Source of the DNA: Streptomyces sp. NL15-2K
Lineage (GTDB): Bacteria > Actinomycetota > Actinomycetes > Streptomycetales > Streptomycetaceae
DNA length: 64,000 nt
Assembly: GCF_030551255.1 (NCBI RefSeq)
Contig: NZ_CP130630.1
Coordinates: forward strand, 10,477,001-10,541,000
Reading direction: 5' to 3'
How positions within the stretch are numbered: the first letter of the stretch is position 1; each line of letters begins with the position of its first letter. The position numbers and the translations under genes are program-made. A model generated the notes under the pieces. The model saw nothing but the letters and a program-made list of their open reading frames with translations, was not told the DNA's origin and did no database searches. Shown piece after piece: positions 9,966-17,792 of this stretch.

Positions 9966-10790
9966 TCAGGGCTTGCGGGCGACCCCCGCGTACACGGGCA
10001 CGATGCCCTCCGCCTGCGCCGCCACGTCCTCGGGCTCCGGCCGCCACCCGGAGACCGGGATCAGGCCCGGCCCGAGGAGCTCCAGGCCGTCGAAGAAACG
10101 GGAGAACTCGGCGAGCGAACGGGGGAAGAACGGGGTACCGCTCTGCCGGAACTGGTCGGCGGCCCTCTCGACGGCCTCGGGGCTCAGATCGGGGGTGACC
10201 TGCGACAGGATCAGACAGCTGCCGGGGGCGAGCTCGGAGACGTACCGCTTGAGCAGGCCGTACGCGTCGTCGCCGTCCGGGCCGTCCGGCTCGTCGCTCA
10301 GGTAGTGGGTGAGCGCGACCAGGGACAGGGCCACCGGCTGCGTGAAGTCCAGGGTCCCGGAGGCCGGACGCAGGACGGTGTCAGGGGCGCGGACATCGGC
10401 GTGCACATAGGTCGTGCAACCCTCGGCGGTGCTGTGCAGCAGCGCCTCGGCATGCCGGAGCACGATCGGATCGTTGTCCACGTACACGATCCTCGACCCC
10501 GGGGCGATCCCCTGCGCGACCTGATGGAGGTTGGGTTCGGTGGGTATGCCCGTACCGATGTCCAGGAACTGACGCAAGCCGGCCTCGGCGGCGGCGCGCA
10601 CGGCCCGTTGCATGAAACGCCGGTTGGCGCGAGCCCCGCGCAACACCGTGCTGTCCAGGGCGAGGATCCTGCGGGCCAGCGCCTCGTCCACCGGATAGTT
10701 GTCCTTGCCGCCCAGCCACCAGTCGTAGACCCGGGCCGGATGCGGCCGGCTGGTGTCGACGGCGGGGGGTGCGGCTTCGGATTCGGTCAT
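9966..10790 (-). CDS. DUF574-type SAM-dependent methyltransferase
   Basis: 274 residues from an ATG preceded by GAGGAGAAG. The sequence has the family opening (SRPHPARVYDWWLGGKDNYPVD), the SAM-binding motif FLDIGTGIPT, and VYVDNDPIV for the second strand. This actinomycete-specific family is abundant in Streptomyces and is commonly beside Scr1-type HTH regulators, as here: the regulator gene lies 59 bp upstream on the same strand. The methyl acceptor is unknown. It converges on the small secreted protein gene, with only a weak GCCGG-GCG-CCGGC hairpin (9937-9949) between them. Confidence 0.85.
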   Translation of the reverse strand: MTESEAAPPAVDTSRPHPARVYDWWLGGKDNYPVDEALARRILALDSTVLRGARANRRFMQRAVRAAAEAGLRQFLDIGTGIPTEPNLHQVAQGIAPGSRIVYVDNDPIVLRHAEALLHSTAEGCTTYVHADVRAPDTVLRPASGTLDFTQPVALSLVALTHYLSDEPDGPDGDDAYGLLKRYVSELAPGSCLILSQVTPDLSPEAVERAADQFRQSGTPFFPRSLAEFSRFFDGLELLGPGLIPVSGWRPEPEDVAAQAEGIVPVYAGVARKP

Positions 10791-10849
10791 CCGGTGTCTT
10801 CTCCTCGATCCGTTCGTCAAGAAGTGGCGTGGGTCGCAAGTGGGTGGGG

Positions 10850-11713
10850 TCAGAAGTCCCCGCGGCGCTCCCGCAGCAGCTGCTTGGTGCGCTCGGCCGA
10901 CGCGGCGCGCGCCGACATGTGGTCCAGGACCTCCAGATGCGTGGCGACCTCCTTGCGGGAGTCGAGGTAAAGGGCACCGGTCAGGTACTCGGTGAAGACC
11001 AAATCGGGCAGCTCCGGCTCCGCGAACCGGAACAGCGAGAACGGCGCGTACGTCCCCGGATGCGGGCCCTGCGAGAACTCGGCGACCTGGAGTGTGACCC
11101 CGTCCCGCTCGGTGAGCTCCAGGAGCTTGTCCAGCTGGTCGCGCATGACCGCGCCGTCGATGCTCACCGGACGCCGCAGCACCGTCTCGTCCATGATCAC
11201 CCACAGGTGGGGCGGGTCCGCACGCTCCAACAGCTGCTGCCGGGCCATGCGCAGGGACACATGCCGCTCGATCGACCCCGGCCCCGACTGCCCGATCGTC
11301 CCCGCCTCCATGACGGCACGCGCGTACGCCTCGGTCTGCAGCAGCCCGGGCACGAAGTGCGGTTCGTACGACCGGATGATCCGGGCGGCGCCCTCAAGAC
11401 TCACATACAGGCTGAACCAGTCCGGCAGCACGTCGTGGAACCGCTGCCACCAGCCCGGCTGGTTCGCCTCCTCGGCCAGCGCGACGAACGCGGCCGTCTC
11501 GTCCGCGCCGACACCGTACGTCTCCAGCAGCACCTGCACATACGGAATCTTCAGCGCGACCTCGGCCATCTCCATCCGCCGTACGGTCGCCGGGGCCACC
11601 CGCAGCACCTGCGCGGCCTCCTCGCGTTTGAGGCCGGCCGCCTCCCGCAGTTCCTGCAGGCGCTTGCCGAGCACCACCTGGCCCACGGTGGGCGCAGGAC
11701 GCCGCTCACTCAC
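10850..11713 (-). CDS. Scr1-family helix-turn-helix regulator (XRE plus DUF5753-type domain)
   Basis: 287 residues, GTG start behind GGGGAGG. Residues about 13-68 form an XRE-type HTH (GKRLQELREAAGLKREEAA ... VRRMEMAE). The rest matches the sensor half typical of the Scr1/DUF5753 family, with YEPHFVPGLLQTEAYARAV and LRMARQQLLERADPP. Such proteins usually pair with a small DUF397 protein; none is encoded here, and a DUF574 methyltransferase follows instead. It is probably a cytoplasmic transcription factor. Its target is not known. Its upstream region faces a 21-bp tandem repeat array. Confidence 0.85.
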   Translation of the reverse strand: MSERRPAPTVGQVVLGKRLQELREAAGLKREEAAQVLRVAPATVRRMEMAEVALKIPYVQVLLETYGVGADETAAFVALAEEANQPGWWQRFHDVLPDWFSLYVSLEGAARIIRSYEPHFVPGLLQTEAYARAVMEAGTIGQSGPGSIERHVSLRMARQQLLERADPPHLWVIMDETVLRRPVSIDGAVMRDQLDKLLELTERDGVTLQVAEFSQGPHPGTYAPFSLFRFAEPELPDLVFTEYLTGALYLDSRKEVATHLEVLDHMSARAASAERTKQLLRERRGDF

Positions 11714-11913
11714 GCCACGCCTCCCCTACGCGTCGAAGCTTGCGTGCAGTGTGTCATGTTCCGCTCCGAGTCTCACTGGTCTCGCACCGGTTCTCACACC
11801 GGCCTCACAGGGGTGACGGTGGGTCATTACCCCAGGGGTAATCGACGGGGGTGGCGTAGGGCGGGATGGTGGTGGCACCGGGTTCCGGGCCGGCGCACTC
11901 CGGCCCGGGATCC

Positions 11914-12088
11914 GGGATCCGAGATCTCCAACACGGGATCCGAGATCCGCAACACGGGATCCGAGATCTCCAACACGGGATCCGAGATCCGCAACACGGG
12001 ATCCGAGATCTCCAACACGGGATCCGAGATCCGCGACACGGGATCCGAGATCTCCAACACGGGATCCGAGATCCGCGACACGGGATCC
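11914..12088 (+). repeat. 21-bp minisatellite, eight alternating units plus partial
   Basis: Eight full units begin every 21 bp from 11914 to 12061, each starting GGGATCCGAGATC, with a ninth partial at 12082. Odd units continue TCCAACAC and even units CGCAACAC or CGCGACAC, so the true period is 42 bp repeated four times. Every unit contains the palindrome GGATCC and odd units also AGATCT. The array fills most of the 441-bp gap between two divergent genes and ends 67 bp before the next start codon. Because 21 is a multiple of 3 all frames stay open across it, but I see no credible gene there. Confidence 0.95.
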
Positions 12089-12154
12089 GGGATGCCATAT
12101 CCCGGATCTGGGATCCAGCTGTCGCAATCCGACCTCGACGGAGGATGATTCGTC

Positions 12155-12580
12155 ATGTCCGCGACCCAGCTCGCCGCACTCGCCCGGACCTCCGACCCGC
12201 ACACCATGCTGCGGCGCTTCCTCGCCCTGGACGCGGTGGTGACGGGCGTGAACGGCCTCGCCTACCTCGCCGCCTCCGGCCCGCTCGGCCGCTTCCTCGG
12301 GGCCGATTCCGGGCTGCTGCTCGCCCTCGGGGCGTTCCTCGCGGTGTACGCGGCGGCGGTCGGCCTGCTCGCCGCCCGCCCCCGGCCGGCCGCGCTGCCG
12401 GTCCGAGCCGTGGTCGAGGCCAACCTCGCCTGGGCGGCGCTCAGTTTCGTCGCTCTGGCGCTGTGGCTGTCGCCGACCGCGGCGGGCGCCGTGTGGACGG
12501 TGCTGCAGGCGCTCACGGTGGCCGGGTTCGCCCTGGTGCAGTACATCGCTCTGAGGACGCGTCAGGGCAGCAGCGAATGA
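12155..12580 (+). CDS. Small integral membrane protein, about four helices, unknown function
   Basis: 141 residues, ATG start behind GGAGGATG. Hydropathy by eye suggests four transmembrane helices: about residues 21-42, 50-72, 84-105 and 110-133. Between them are short basic loops (AARPRPAAL). No catalytic motif or recognised family is visible. It lies downstream of the 21-bp repeat array, and its last 19 bases overlap the 3' end of the convergent XRE regulator gene, so the two transcripts would be antisense at their ends. Confidence 0.7.
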   Translation: MSATQLAALARTSDPHTMLRRFLALDAVVTGVNGLAYLAASGPLGRFLGADSGLLLALGAFLAVYAAAVGLLAARPRPAALPVRAVVEANLAWAALSFVALALWLSPTAAGAVWTVLQALTVAGFALVQYIALRTRQGSSE

Positions 12581-13392
12581 AGGTACTTGACCGTCGCGGG
12601 GTCGGCCGGGAGCAGCGTCTCGATGGCAAGCTCGGCGACGGTCACGTCCATGGGTGTGTTGAAGGTGGAGATGGAGGAGATGAAGGACAGCGTCCGGCCC
12701 TCGTGCTCGATCCGCATCGGCAGCGCGAAGTACGGGACGGACTGGGCCGGTTGGCCTTCGTAGTCCGCCTCCGGAACCGGGTACGCCGCCACTTCCTCGT
12801 ACAGAGCGCGCAGCGGCTCGGAGCGGCGCAGGGCGATCTGCCGTTCCATCTGGGCGAGCAGATGTCCGCGCCACTCACGGAGATTGCGGATGCGCGGCGC
12901 GAGGCCCTCCGGGTGGAGGGTCAGCCGCATCGCGTTGAGCGGGGGCGTGAGCAGCGCCTCCGGGATGTCGTCGAGCAGCATCAGGATGCCCCGGTTCGCC
13001 GCGATGACGTTGTACATCGCGTCGACCACGAGCGCCGGATAGGGCTCGTATCCCTGGATCAGACGCTCGATGCCCTCGCGCAGGGCGTCCAGCGCCGGGT
13101 CGTCCAGGGGCGTCTCCGGGTAGCGGGGCGCGTAACCGGCCGCGAGCAGCAGCGCGTTGCGCTCGCGGACCGGGACGTCGAGGTGCTCGGCCAGCCGCAG
13201 CACCATCTCCTCGCTCGGCCGGGAACGGCCCGTCTCGATGAAGCTGATGTGCCGGGCCGAGGAATCCGCCCGCAGCGCCAACTCCAGCTGACTGACCCGC
13301 CGTTGCTCCCGCCAGGCCCGCAGCAGCGGGCCGACACCCTTGTCGGCGGGGGCGGTGGCGGGCGCGGCGGAGCCGGACGCGACAATGGTCAT
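12562..13392 (-). CDS. XRE-family regulator with MmyB-like ligand-binding domain
   Basis: 276 residues from an ATG. The N-terminal HTH (GPLLRAWREQRRVSQLELALRA ... ISFIETGRSRPSEEM) spans about residues 20-78. The rest is the MmyB-like domain typical of actinomycete XRE regulators: GYEPYPALVVDAMYNVIAAN and the final VAELAIETLLPADPAT. This domain is thought to bind a small hydrophobic ligand. The frame is open far upstream, but the HTH and the start position limit the gene to this interval. Its promoter region, shared with the divergent ADP-ribosylglycohydrolase gene, contains a 21-bp-period array that could hold its own operators. Confidence 0.87.
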   Translation of the reverse strand: MTIVASGSAAPATAPADKGVGPLLRAWREQRRVSQLELALRADSSARHISFIETGRSRPSEEMVLRLAEHLDVPVRERNALLLAAGYAPRYPETPLDDPALDALREGIERLIQGYEPYPALVVDAMYNVIAANRGILMLLDDIPEALLTPPLNAMRLTLHPEGLAPRIRNLREWRGHLLAQMERQIALRRSEPLRALYEEVAAYPVPEADYEGQPAQSVPYFALPMRIEHEGRTLSFISSISTFNTPMDVTVAELAIETLLPADPATVKYLHSLLP

Positions 13393-13402
13393 ACGGACGA
13401 CC

Positions 13403-13549
13403 GTAGTCGAGGAACGGCGACAGTATCCAAAGGATGGGCGACCGTATGCAATGGCCGGGTGGCTGTATGCGAGGAGCGGGTGGCTTGTATCCGGGCGGCG
13501 GACGACCGTATACGCGGAACGGGCCGCCGTATCCGAACAACAAGCGACT
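13403..13549 (+). repeat. Degenerate 21-bp-period array with GTATNC core
   Basis: GTATNC hexamers recur at 13423, 13444, 13465, 13487, 13508 and 13529, at spacings of 21, 21, 22, 21 and 21 bp; a degenerate first copy GTAGTC is at 13403. Middle units also share GGGYGGCY after the core. The array fills the divergent promoter region between the XRE regulator and the ADP-ribosylglycohydrolase gene. Spacing of two helical turns would place the cores on one DNA face. Confidence 0.8.
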
Positions 13550-13566
13550 GAAGTCGAGGAGCCTGC

Positions 13567-14640
13567 ATGATCCTGCCGTCGAAGCCGACCTTGGAGACCG
13601 CGGCGGTGTACCGCGCCAGAGTGCGCGGCTGCCTCCTGGGCGGGGCGATCGGTGACGCCCTCGGCTACCCCATCGAGTTCTCCTCCCTGGACCGGATCCG
13701 CGCGACCCACGGCGGGCGCGGGGTGACCGGGTTCGTGCCCGGCGGCGGGGGCGTGGTGGGCCGGATCAGTGACGACACGCAGATGACCCTGTTCACCGTC
13801 GAGGCCCTCGTCCAGGCCCACGCACGGGAGCGGGAGAAGGGCATCGGCGGCGGCTGGGCCCTGCTGCTGCGCCAGGCGTACGAGCGGTGGCTGGAGACCC
13901 AGACGAAGCCGGGCCCGGACCAGGCCGCACCGCCGGCCGACGGTGCTCCCTCGGGCGGTCTGATCACCGAGGCCTGGCTGTACTCCCGCCGCGCGCCCGG
14001 CAACGCCTGCCTGTCCGGGGTCGCCCAGATGTACGCCCCCGACCCGTGGCTTGCACTGGACGGCAAGCCGGGGCAGGTCAACCCCGACTCCAAGGGCTGC
14101 GGCACGGTGATGCGCTCGGCCCCCTTCGGCCTGTGCAACCCCGCCGACGCGGCCTTCGCCATGGCCGCCCGTGGCGCCCAGATCACCCACGGCCACCCCA
14201 CCGGCTACTACGCGGCGGGCGCGCTTGCCGCGATCGTGGCGAACGTCGTGGCCGGGGACTCCCTGGAGGGCTCGGTGCTGCGCGCGCTGCGGGTGCTGGA
14301 GCGCCACCCCGGCCACGAGGAGACCTCGATCGCGCTGCGCCGGGCCGTCGATCTGGCCGCGACGGGATCCCCGACGGCGGAGAAGGCCGAGTCCCTCGGC
14401 GCCGGCTGGGTCGCCGAGGAGGCCCTCGCCATCGGCGTGTACTGCGCGCTCGCCGAGCCTGGCGTCGAGCAAGCCCTGCTGCTGTCCGTCAACCACTCCG
14501 GCGACAGCGACTCCACCGGCTCGATCTGCGGCAATCTGCTCGGCGCCCTGCACGGCGACGTCGGTCTGCCGCACGGGTGGGTAGAGCGGGTCGAGGGCCG
14601 GGCCCGGATCGCCGCGCTCGCCGACGACCTGGCGGCCTGA
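13567..14640 (+). CDS. ADP-ribosylglycohydrolase family protein
   Basis: 357 residues, ATG start with GAGGAG upstream. The family motifs are intact: GCLLGGAIGDALGYPIEF near the N-terminus, ISDDTQMTLF around residues 74-83, and HSGDSDSTGSICGNLLG near residues 318-334, which supplies the metal-binding Asp residues. Members hydrolyse ADP-ribose from Arg, Ser or DNA, or O-acetyl-ADP-ribose; the exact substrate cannot be read from the sequence. It is divergent from an XRE regulator, which is a plausible controller. Confidence 0.88.
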   Translation: MILPSKPTLETAAVYRARVRGCLLGGAIGDALGYPIEFSSLDRIRATHGGRGVTGFVPGGGGVVGRISDDTQMTLFTVEALVQAHAREREKGIGGGWALLLRQAYERWLETQTKPGPDQAAPPADGAPSGGLITEAWLYSRRAPGNACLSGVAQMYAPDPWLALDGKPGQVNPDSKGCGTVMRSAPFGLCNPADAAFAMAARGAQITHGHPTGYYAAGALAAIVANVVAGDSLEGSVLRALRVLERHPGHEETSIALRRAVDLAATGSPTAEKAESLGAGWVAEEALAIGVYCALAEPGVEQALLLSVNHSGDSDSTGSICGNLLGALHGDVGLPHGWVERVEGRARIAALADDLAA

Positions 14641-14760
14641 GGGTCCGCCTCTGACGGGCGTGTCCGCGGCTGACCACCGGAAACCCGCCTGACCAGGCCC
14701 GAAGCGGCACGCTTGTGGCAGGCTGAAGAGGTACCCCGGCATCCAGGGAGGAGCGAGGTC

Positions 14761-15066
14761 ATGCCCGTCGAACCGCTGTCGCAGAAGGAGATCGAGGACC
14801 GGCTCGCGGAGTTGCCCGGCTGGTCGCTCGACGGTGACCGCCTCGCCCGCTCCTACCGGCTCGGCAGCCACTTCGCCGCCACGGCGATGGTCGTTCACAT
14901 CGCCCAGGTCCAGGAGGAGCTCGACCACCACTCCGACCTCACCCTCGGCTACAACTCCGTGTCCCTGACCGTGAACACGCACAGCGTGGGCGGGGCCGTG
15001 ACGGAGCTGGACTTCGAGCTCGCCCGCAGGGTCGAGGACCTGGCACCGGGCCACGGAGCGCACTGA
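14761..15066 (+). CDS. Pterin-4a-carbinolamine dehydratase (PCD/DCoH family)
   Basis: 101 residues. An in-frame TTG lies 48 bases upstream, but the ATG at 14761 sits behind GGGAGGAGCGAGG and gives the standard N-terminus PLSQKEIEDRLAELPGW. The active-site region is EELDHHSDLTLGYNSVSL followed by NTHSVGGAVTELDFELA, close to the family HHP-D-YN ... T-H-GG-T-D. It dehydrates 4a-hydroxytetrahydrobiopterin. A methyltransferase starts six bases after the stop, so the two are probably co-transcribed, though they are not obviously in one pathway. Confidence 0.88.
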   Translation: MPVEPLSQKEIEDRLAELPGWSLDGDRLARSYRLGSHFAATAMVVHIAQVQEELDHHSDLTLGYNSVSLTVNTHSVGGAVTELDFELARRVEDLAPGHGAH

Positions 15067-15071
15067 CGCAC

Positions 15072-15821
15072 ATGCTCGACTACGACAAGGAAGCCGACGC
15101 CTACGACGTCACCCGCGGCGGCGAGCCCAGAGCCGCCGCGGCCGCGGACGCCGTACTCGGGCTGGTCCCGGCCGCCGCCCGCCGGCTCCTCGACGTCGCC
15201 TGCGGCACCGGCATCGTGACCCGGCGCCTCGCGGCGGCCCGGCCCGCCCTGCGGGTGACGGGCGCGGACCTGACGTACGGGATGGCCCGCATGGCGGCCG
15301 TACGGCTGCCCGGCGCGATCGTCCTCGCGGACAGCCGTCGGCTGCCGTTCCCCGACCGGACGTTCGACGCCGTCACCAGCGTGTGGCTGCTGCACCTGCT
15401 CGACACGGGCGACGACGCCCGGGCCGTCATCGCCGAGTGCGCCCGGGTGCTGCGGCCCGGCGGCGTGTACGTCACCACGGTCGACAAGGCCGCCGCGCAC
15501 GACGTCGGCAGTGACATCGACGCGGTGCTCGCCCCACGCCCGCGCCGGCCCGCCCAGGACGCCGCCGCGGCTGTCACGTCGTACGCCGCCGCGCGGGGAC
15601 TGGCCCCGGCCGGGCAAGCCCGTTTTCCCGGTCGCGGTCAGGGCCGCAGCCCCCGCAGCACGATCGCGGACCTGCGGCGCGGCTGGTTCACCCGGCTGCC
15701 GCCCGGCGACCCGCGCGCCGAACGGTTCGCCGCGCGGCTGGCGACGCTCCCCGATCAGGACCGGCCGCGCCCGGACCCGGAGTTCAAGCTACGGGCCTTC
15801 AGGAAGCCGGCCGCCGGGTGA
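15072..15821 (+). CDS. Class I SAM-dependent methyltransferase (type 11-like)
   Basis: 249 residues, starting six bases after the pterin dehydratase stop. Motif I is LLDVACGTGIVTRRLA, motif II-like GADLTYGMARMA, and LPFPDRTFDAVTSVWLLHLL and VLRPGGVYVTTVDK complete a Methyltransf_11 core. The C-terminal 80 residues are Arg/Pro rich and without a recognised domain. The substrate is unknown. Its final 23 bases overlap the end of the convergent DUF1579-like gene. Confidence 0.8.
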   Translation: MLDYDKEADAYDVTRGGEPRAAAAADAVLGLVPAAARRLLDVACGTGIVTRRLAAARPALRVTGADLTYGMARMAAVRLPGAIVLADSRRLPFPDRTFDAVTSVWLLHLLDTGDDARAVIAECARVLRPGGVYVTTVDKAAAHDVGSDIDAVLAPRPRRPAQDAAAAVTSYAAARGLAPAGQARFPGRGQGRSPRSTIADLRRGWFTRLPPGDPRAERFAARLATLPDQDRPRPDPEFKLRAFRKPAAG

Positions 15822-16269
15822 AGTCCATGGTCCAGTTCCTCACCCAGGTCTGCCCGCCGTCGGGCGAGAACGCCATCTCCCAGTGGGCCGCCGTCTGCGA
15901 CAGCACCGACCACAGATAGCGGACCCGCACGTCCTCGCCGCGATAGGTGTCGTCGCCCTGGAACTCGCCGCGCCTGTCCGCGCCGAAGCGGCCGATCACC
16001 GGCGGGAACAGTGTGCCCGTCTGGCTCGGCGACCAGTACAGGTGCCAGTCCTCCGTCTCCCGGTCGAACAGCCGCAGCGTCACCCCCTTGAAGCCCTTGG
16101 TGGGGCAGCTCATCTCGTCGATGTTCGCGGCTCCGTCGTGCAGGCTCCGGCACCAGTGCGTGGCGGGGAACTCCTCCCAGCCGCTGTCCGGGTCCAGGTA
16201 GTTCAGGAGGCGGCGGTTGATGATGTCCCACTCGCCGTGGAGAAAGTCGAAGTCGTGCGGCGTGCTCAT
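15799..16269 (-). CDS. DUF1579-like (lipocalin-type barrel) protein
   Basis: 156 residues. The ATG overlaps the stop of the upstream gene (ATGA), marking translational coupling. The opening FDFLHGEWDIINRRLLNYLD resembles DUF1579-type small beta-barrel proteins, and the regular Trp and aromatic spacing (WHLYWSPSQTG, WEMAFSPDGGQTWVRNW) fits a beta-rich fold. No signal peptide. Function unknown. It forms a two-gene operon with the 163-residue protein and is divergent from a WYL-domain regulator that probably controls both. Confidence 0.65.
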   Translation of the reverse strand: MSTPHDFDFLHGEWDIINRRLLNYLDPDSGWEEFPATHWCRSLHDGAANIDEMSCPTKGFKGVTLRLFDRETEDWHLYWSPSQTGTLFPPVIGRFGADRRGEFQGDDTYRGEDVRVRYLWSVLSQTAAHWEMAFSPDGGQTWVRNWTMDFTRRPAS

Positions 16270-16757
16270 GAACGGTCTCCAGTCGTGCCCTCGAGGAGGG
16301 TGTCGGTGACATAGGCGTCGAGGGCGGGGGCGTCGGGCGCGAGCATGTGCCGTACCCAGGCGTCGCGTTCGTGCAGGATCGGCGGCAGCTCCCAGACGCA
16401 GCCGATCCACGGCAGGTCGGGTGTGATGAAGTGCGTCGGGTCGTCGTCCGGGCAGCCGAGGGCCGACTGGCCGGCCGCGGCGCCCTTGAAGTGCAGGACG
16501 TTGTCCCACACCCAGCTGTACGCATTGAGGTACGCGCCGTCGTCGCCGCCTCGGTGCAGTACGACGAACGTCGCCGGCGGTGTGCCATCCGGCTCCGGGA
16601 GCAGCTTGGGCAGGATCGCGTACGCCGCCTCCTGGACCTCGGGCGCGATGCCGGCCGGGTCCGCGGTGACGTGGTAGCGCTTGATGTGCCGTCCCGCCAC
16701 CTCGATCGGTGGCGGTACGGTCAGCAGTTTCTCGCTGAATGTCTTCTGCAAGGCCAT
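16266..16757 (-). CDS. Hypothetical protein, first gene of a WYL-linked operon
   Basis: 163 residues from an ATG. I do not recognise a family. Visible features are three tryptophan-rich stretches (YSWVWDNVLHF, LPWIGCVWELPPILHERDAW), two cysteines, and no signal peptide or membrane helix, suggesting a compact cytoplasmic protein. The stop overlaps the next start (ATGA). Only 34 bp separate its start from the divergent WYL regulator, and that gap contains most of a perfect inverted repeat. Confidence 0.6.
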   Translation of the reverse strand: MALQKTFSEKLLTVPPPIEVAGRHIKRYHVTADPAGIAPEVQEAAYAILPKLLPEPDGTPPATFVVLHRGGDDGAYLNAYSWVWDNVLHFKGAAAGQSALGCPDDDPTHFITPDLPWIGCVWELPPILHERDAWVRHMLAPDAPALDAYVTDTLLEGTTGDRS

Positions 16758-16777
16758 GGACGGGACGCTAGGGCCGC

Positions 16778-16802
16778 TTCACTGACATCCTGTGTCAGTG
16801 AA
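16778..16802 (+). promoter_or_regulatory. Perfect 10-bp inverted repeat, candidate WYL operator
   Basis: TTCACTGACA (16778-16787), five bases, TGTCAGTGAA (16793-16802). Both candidate start codons of the WYL regulator (GTG at 16792 and 16798) lie inside it, and the divergent operon starts 21 bp away. A site here would repress the regulator and likely also the operon. Confidence 0.75.
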
Positions 16803-17754
16803 GTCCAGCCGACTGGTGACCATCCTCCTGCTGCTCCAGACCCGCGGCCGGATGACCGCCGCCCAACTCGCGGAGGAACTGGAGGTCTCCGTTCGCACCG
16901 TCTACCGCGACATGGAGGCGCTCGGCGCGGCGGGTATCCCGCTGTACGGCGACGCGGGTCACGCCGGTGGATACCGTCTCCTCGACGGATACCGCACCCG
17001 CTTGACCGGCCTGACCGCGGGCGAGGCGGAGGCCCTCTTCCTCGCCGGCGTCCCCGGCCCCGCCGCCGACCTCGGTCTCGGCTCCGTCCTGGCCGCCGCC
17101 CAGCTCAAGGTCCGCGCCGCTCTGCCGCCGCAGCTGCGAGCCCACGCCGACCGGATCAGCGGGCGCTTCCACCTCGACGCTCCCGGCTGGTACGCGGACG
17201 TGGACGAGACGCCGTATCTGTCGACGGTCGCCGACGCGGTATGGAACAACCGAATCCTGCATATCGTATACCGTCGTTGGCGTACGCCCACCGACGTGGA
17301 GCGCCGCCTGGAACCATACGGACTGGTCCTCAAAGCCGGCCGCTGGTACGTCGTCGCGGCCCCCGGCCCGCGCACCTTCCGCGTCGACCAGATCCTCGAA
17401 CTCTCCACATCCGACGAGGAGTTCACCCGCCCCGACGACTTCGACCTGGCCGCGTACTGGACGGCGTACCAGCGCGACTTCCATGACCGGCTGTACCAGG
17501 GCGAGGCCGTGGTGCGTCTGGCGCCGGGCGTGACACTCACGACGCCGACGAAGGCCGACGGACGTACGGACGACGACGGCTGGACCGTGGTCACCGTCCC
17601 CATCGAGTCCGTCGACCACGCCCACGCCGAGTTCCTGCGCCTGGGCACCGACATCGAGGTGCTCGCCCCGCCCGAGCTGCGCGCCAGACTCGCCCGGACG
17701 GTCGCCGAATTGGCCGAGAGATATGGCAACCCCCAGGCGCCCGGCGGCGACTGA
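16792..17754 (+). CDS. WYL-domain DeoR/YafY-type transcriptional regulator
   Basis: 320 residues from GTG at 16792 (or 318 from GTG at 16798). There is no ribosome binding site and the start lies within an inverted repeat, so a leaderless message is likely. An N-terminal winged helix (LVTILLLLQTRGRMTAAQLA ... SVRTVYRDMEALGAAG) spans about residues 7-60. The WYL domain follows, with NRILHIVYRRWRTPTDVERR and LEPYGLVLKAGRWYVVA, and a C-terminal WCX-like extension. Such regulators sense nucleic-acid-derived or other ligands through the WYL domain. The divergent two-gene operon is the obvious target. The PL11 gene starts 38 bp downstream, so read-through is possible. Confidence 0.88.
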   Translation: MSVKSSRLVTILLLLQTRGRMTAAQLAEELEVSVRTVYRDMEALGAAGIPLYGDAGHAGGYRLLDGYRTRLTGLTAGEAEALFLAGVPGPAADLGLGSVLAAAQLKVRAALPPQLRAHADRISGRFHLDAPGWYADVDETPYLSTVADAVWNNRILHIVYRRWRTPTDVERRLEPYGLVLKAGRWYVVAAPGPRTFRVDQILELSTSDEEFTRPDDFDLAAYWTAYQRDFHDRLYQGEAVVRLAPGVTLTTPTKADGRTDDDGWTVVTVPIESVDHAHAEFLRLGTDIEVLAPPELRARLARTVAELAERYGNPQAPGGD

Positions 17755-17792
17755 GGAGGAACGGAATCGCCCCGTCCTCCCAGGAGGCCCCC

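Noticed and set aside
11914..12088. Possible CRISPR array
   Set aside because: Units are contiguous without unique spacers, and no cas gene is present. The same holds for the 14-bp array at 60986-61111.
10769..12148. Plus-strand open frame that includes the 21-bp repeat array
   Set aside because: Antisense to the Scr1-type regulator. The repeat translates to monotonous heptads only because 21 is a multiple of 3.
11714..12154. Replication origin or DnaA-box cluster suggested by the regular repeats
   Set aside because: The units do not resemble DnaA boxes, and no dnaA, dnaN or partition gene is near.
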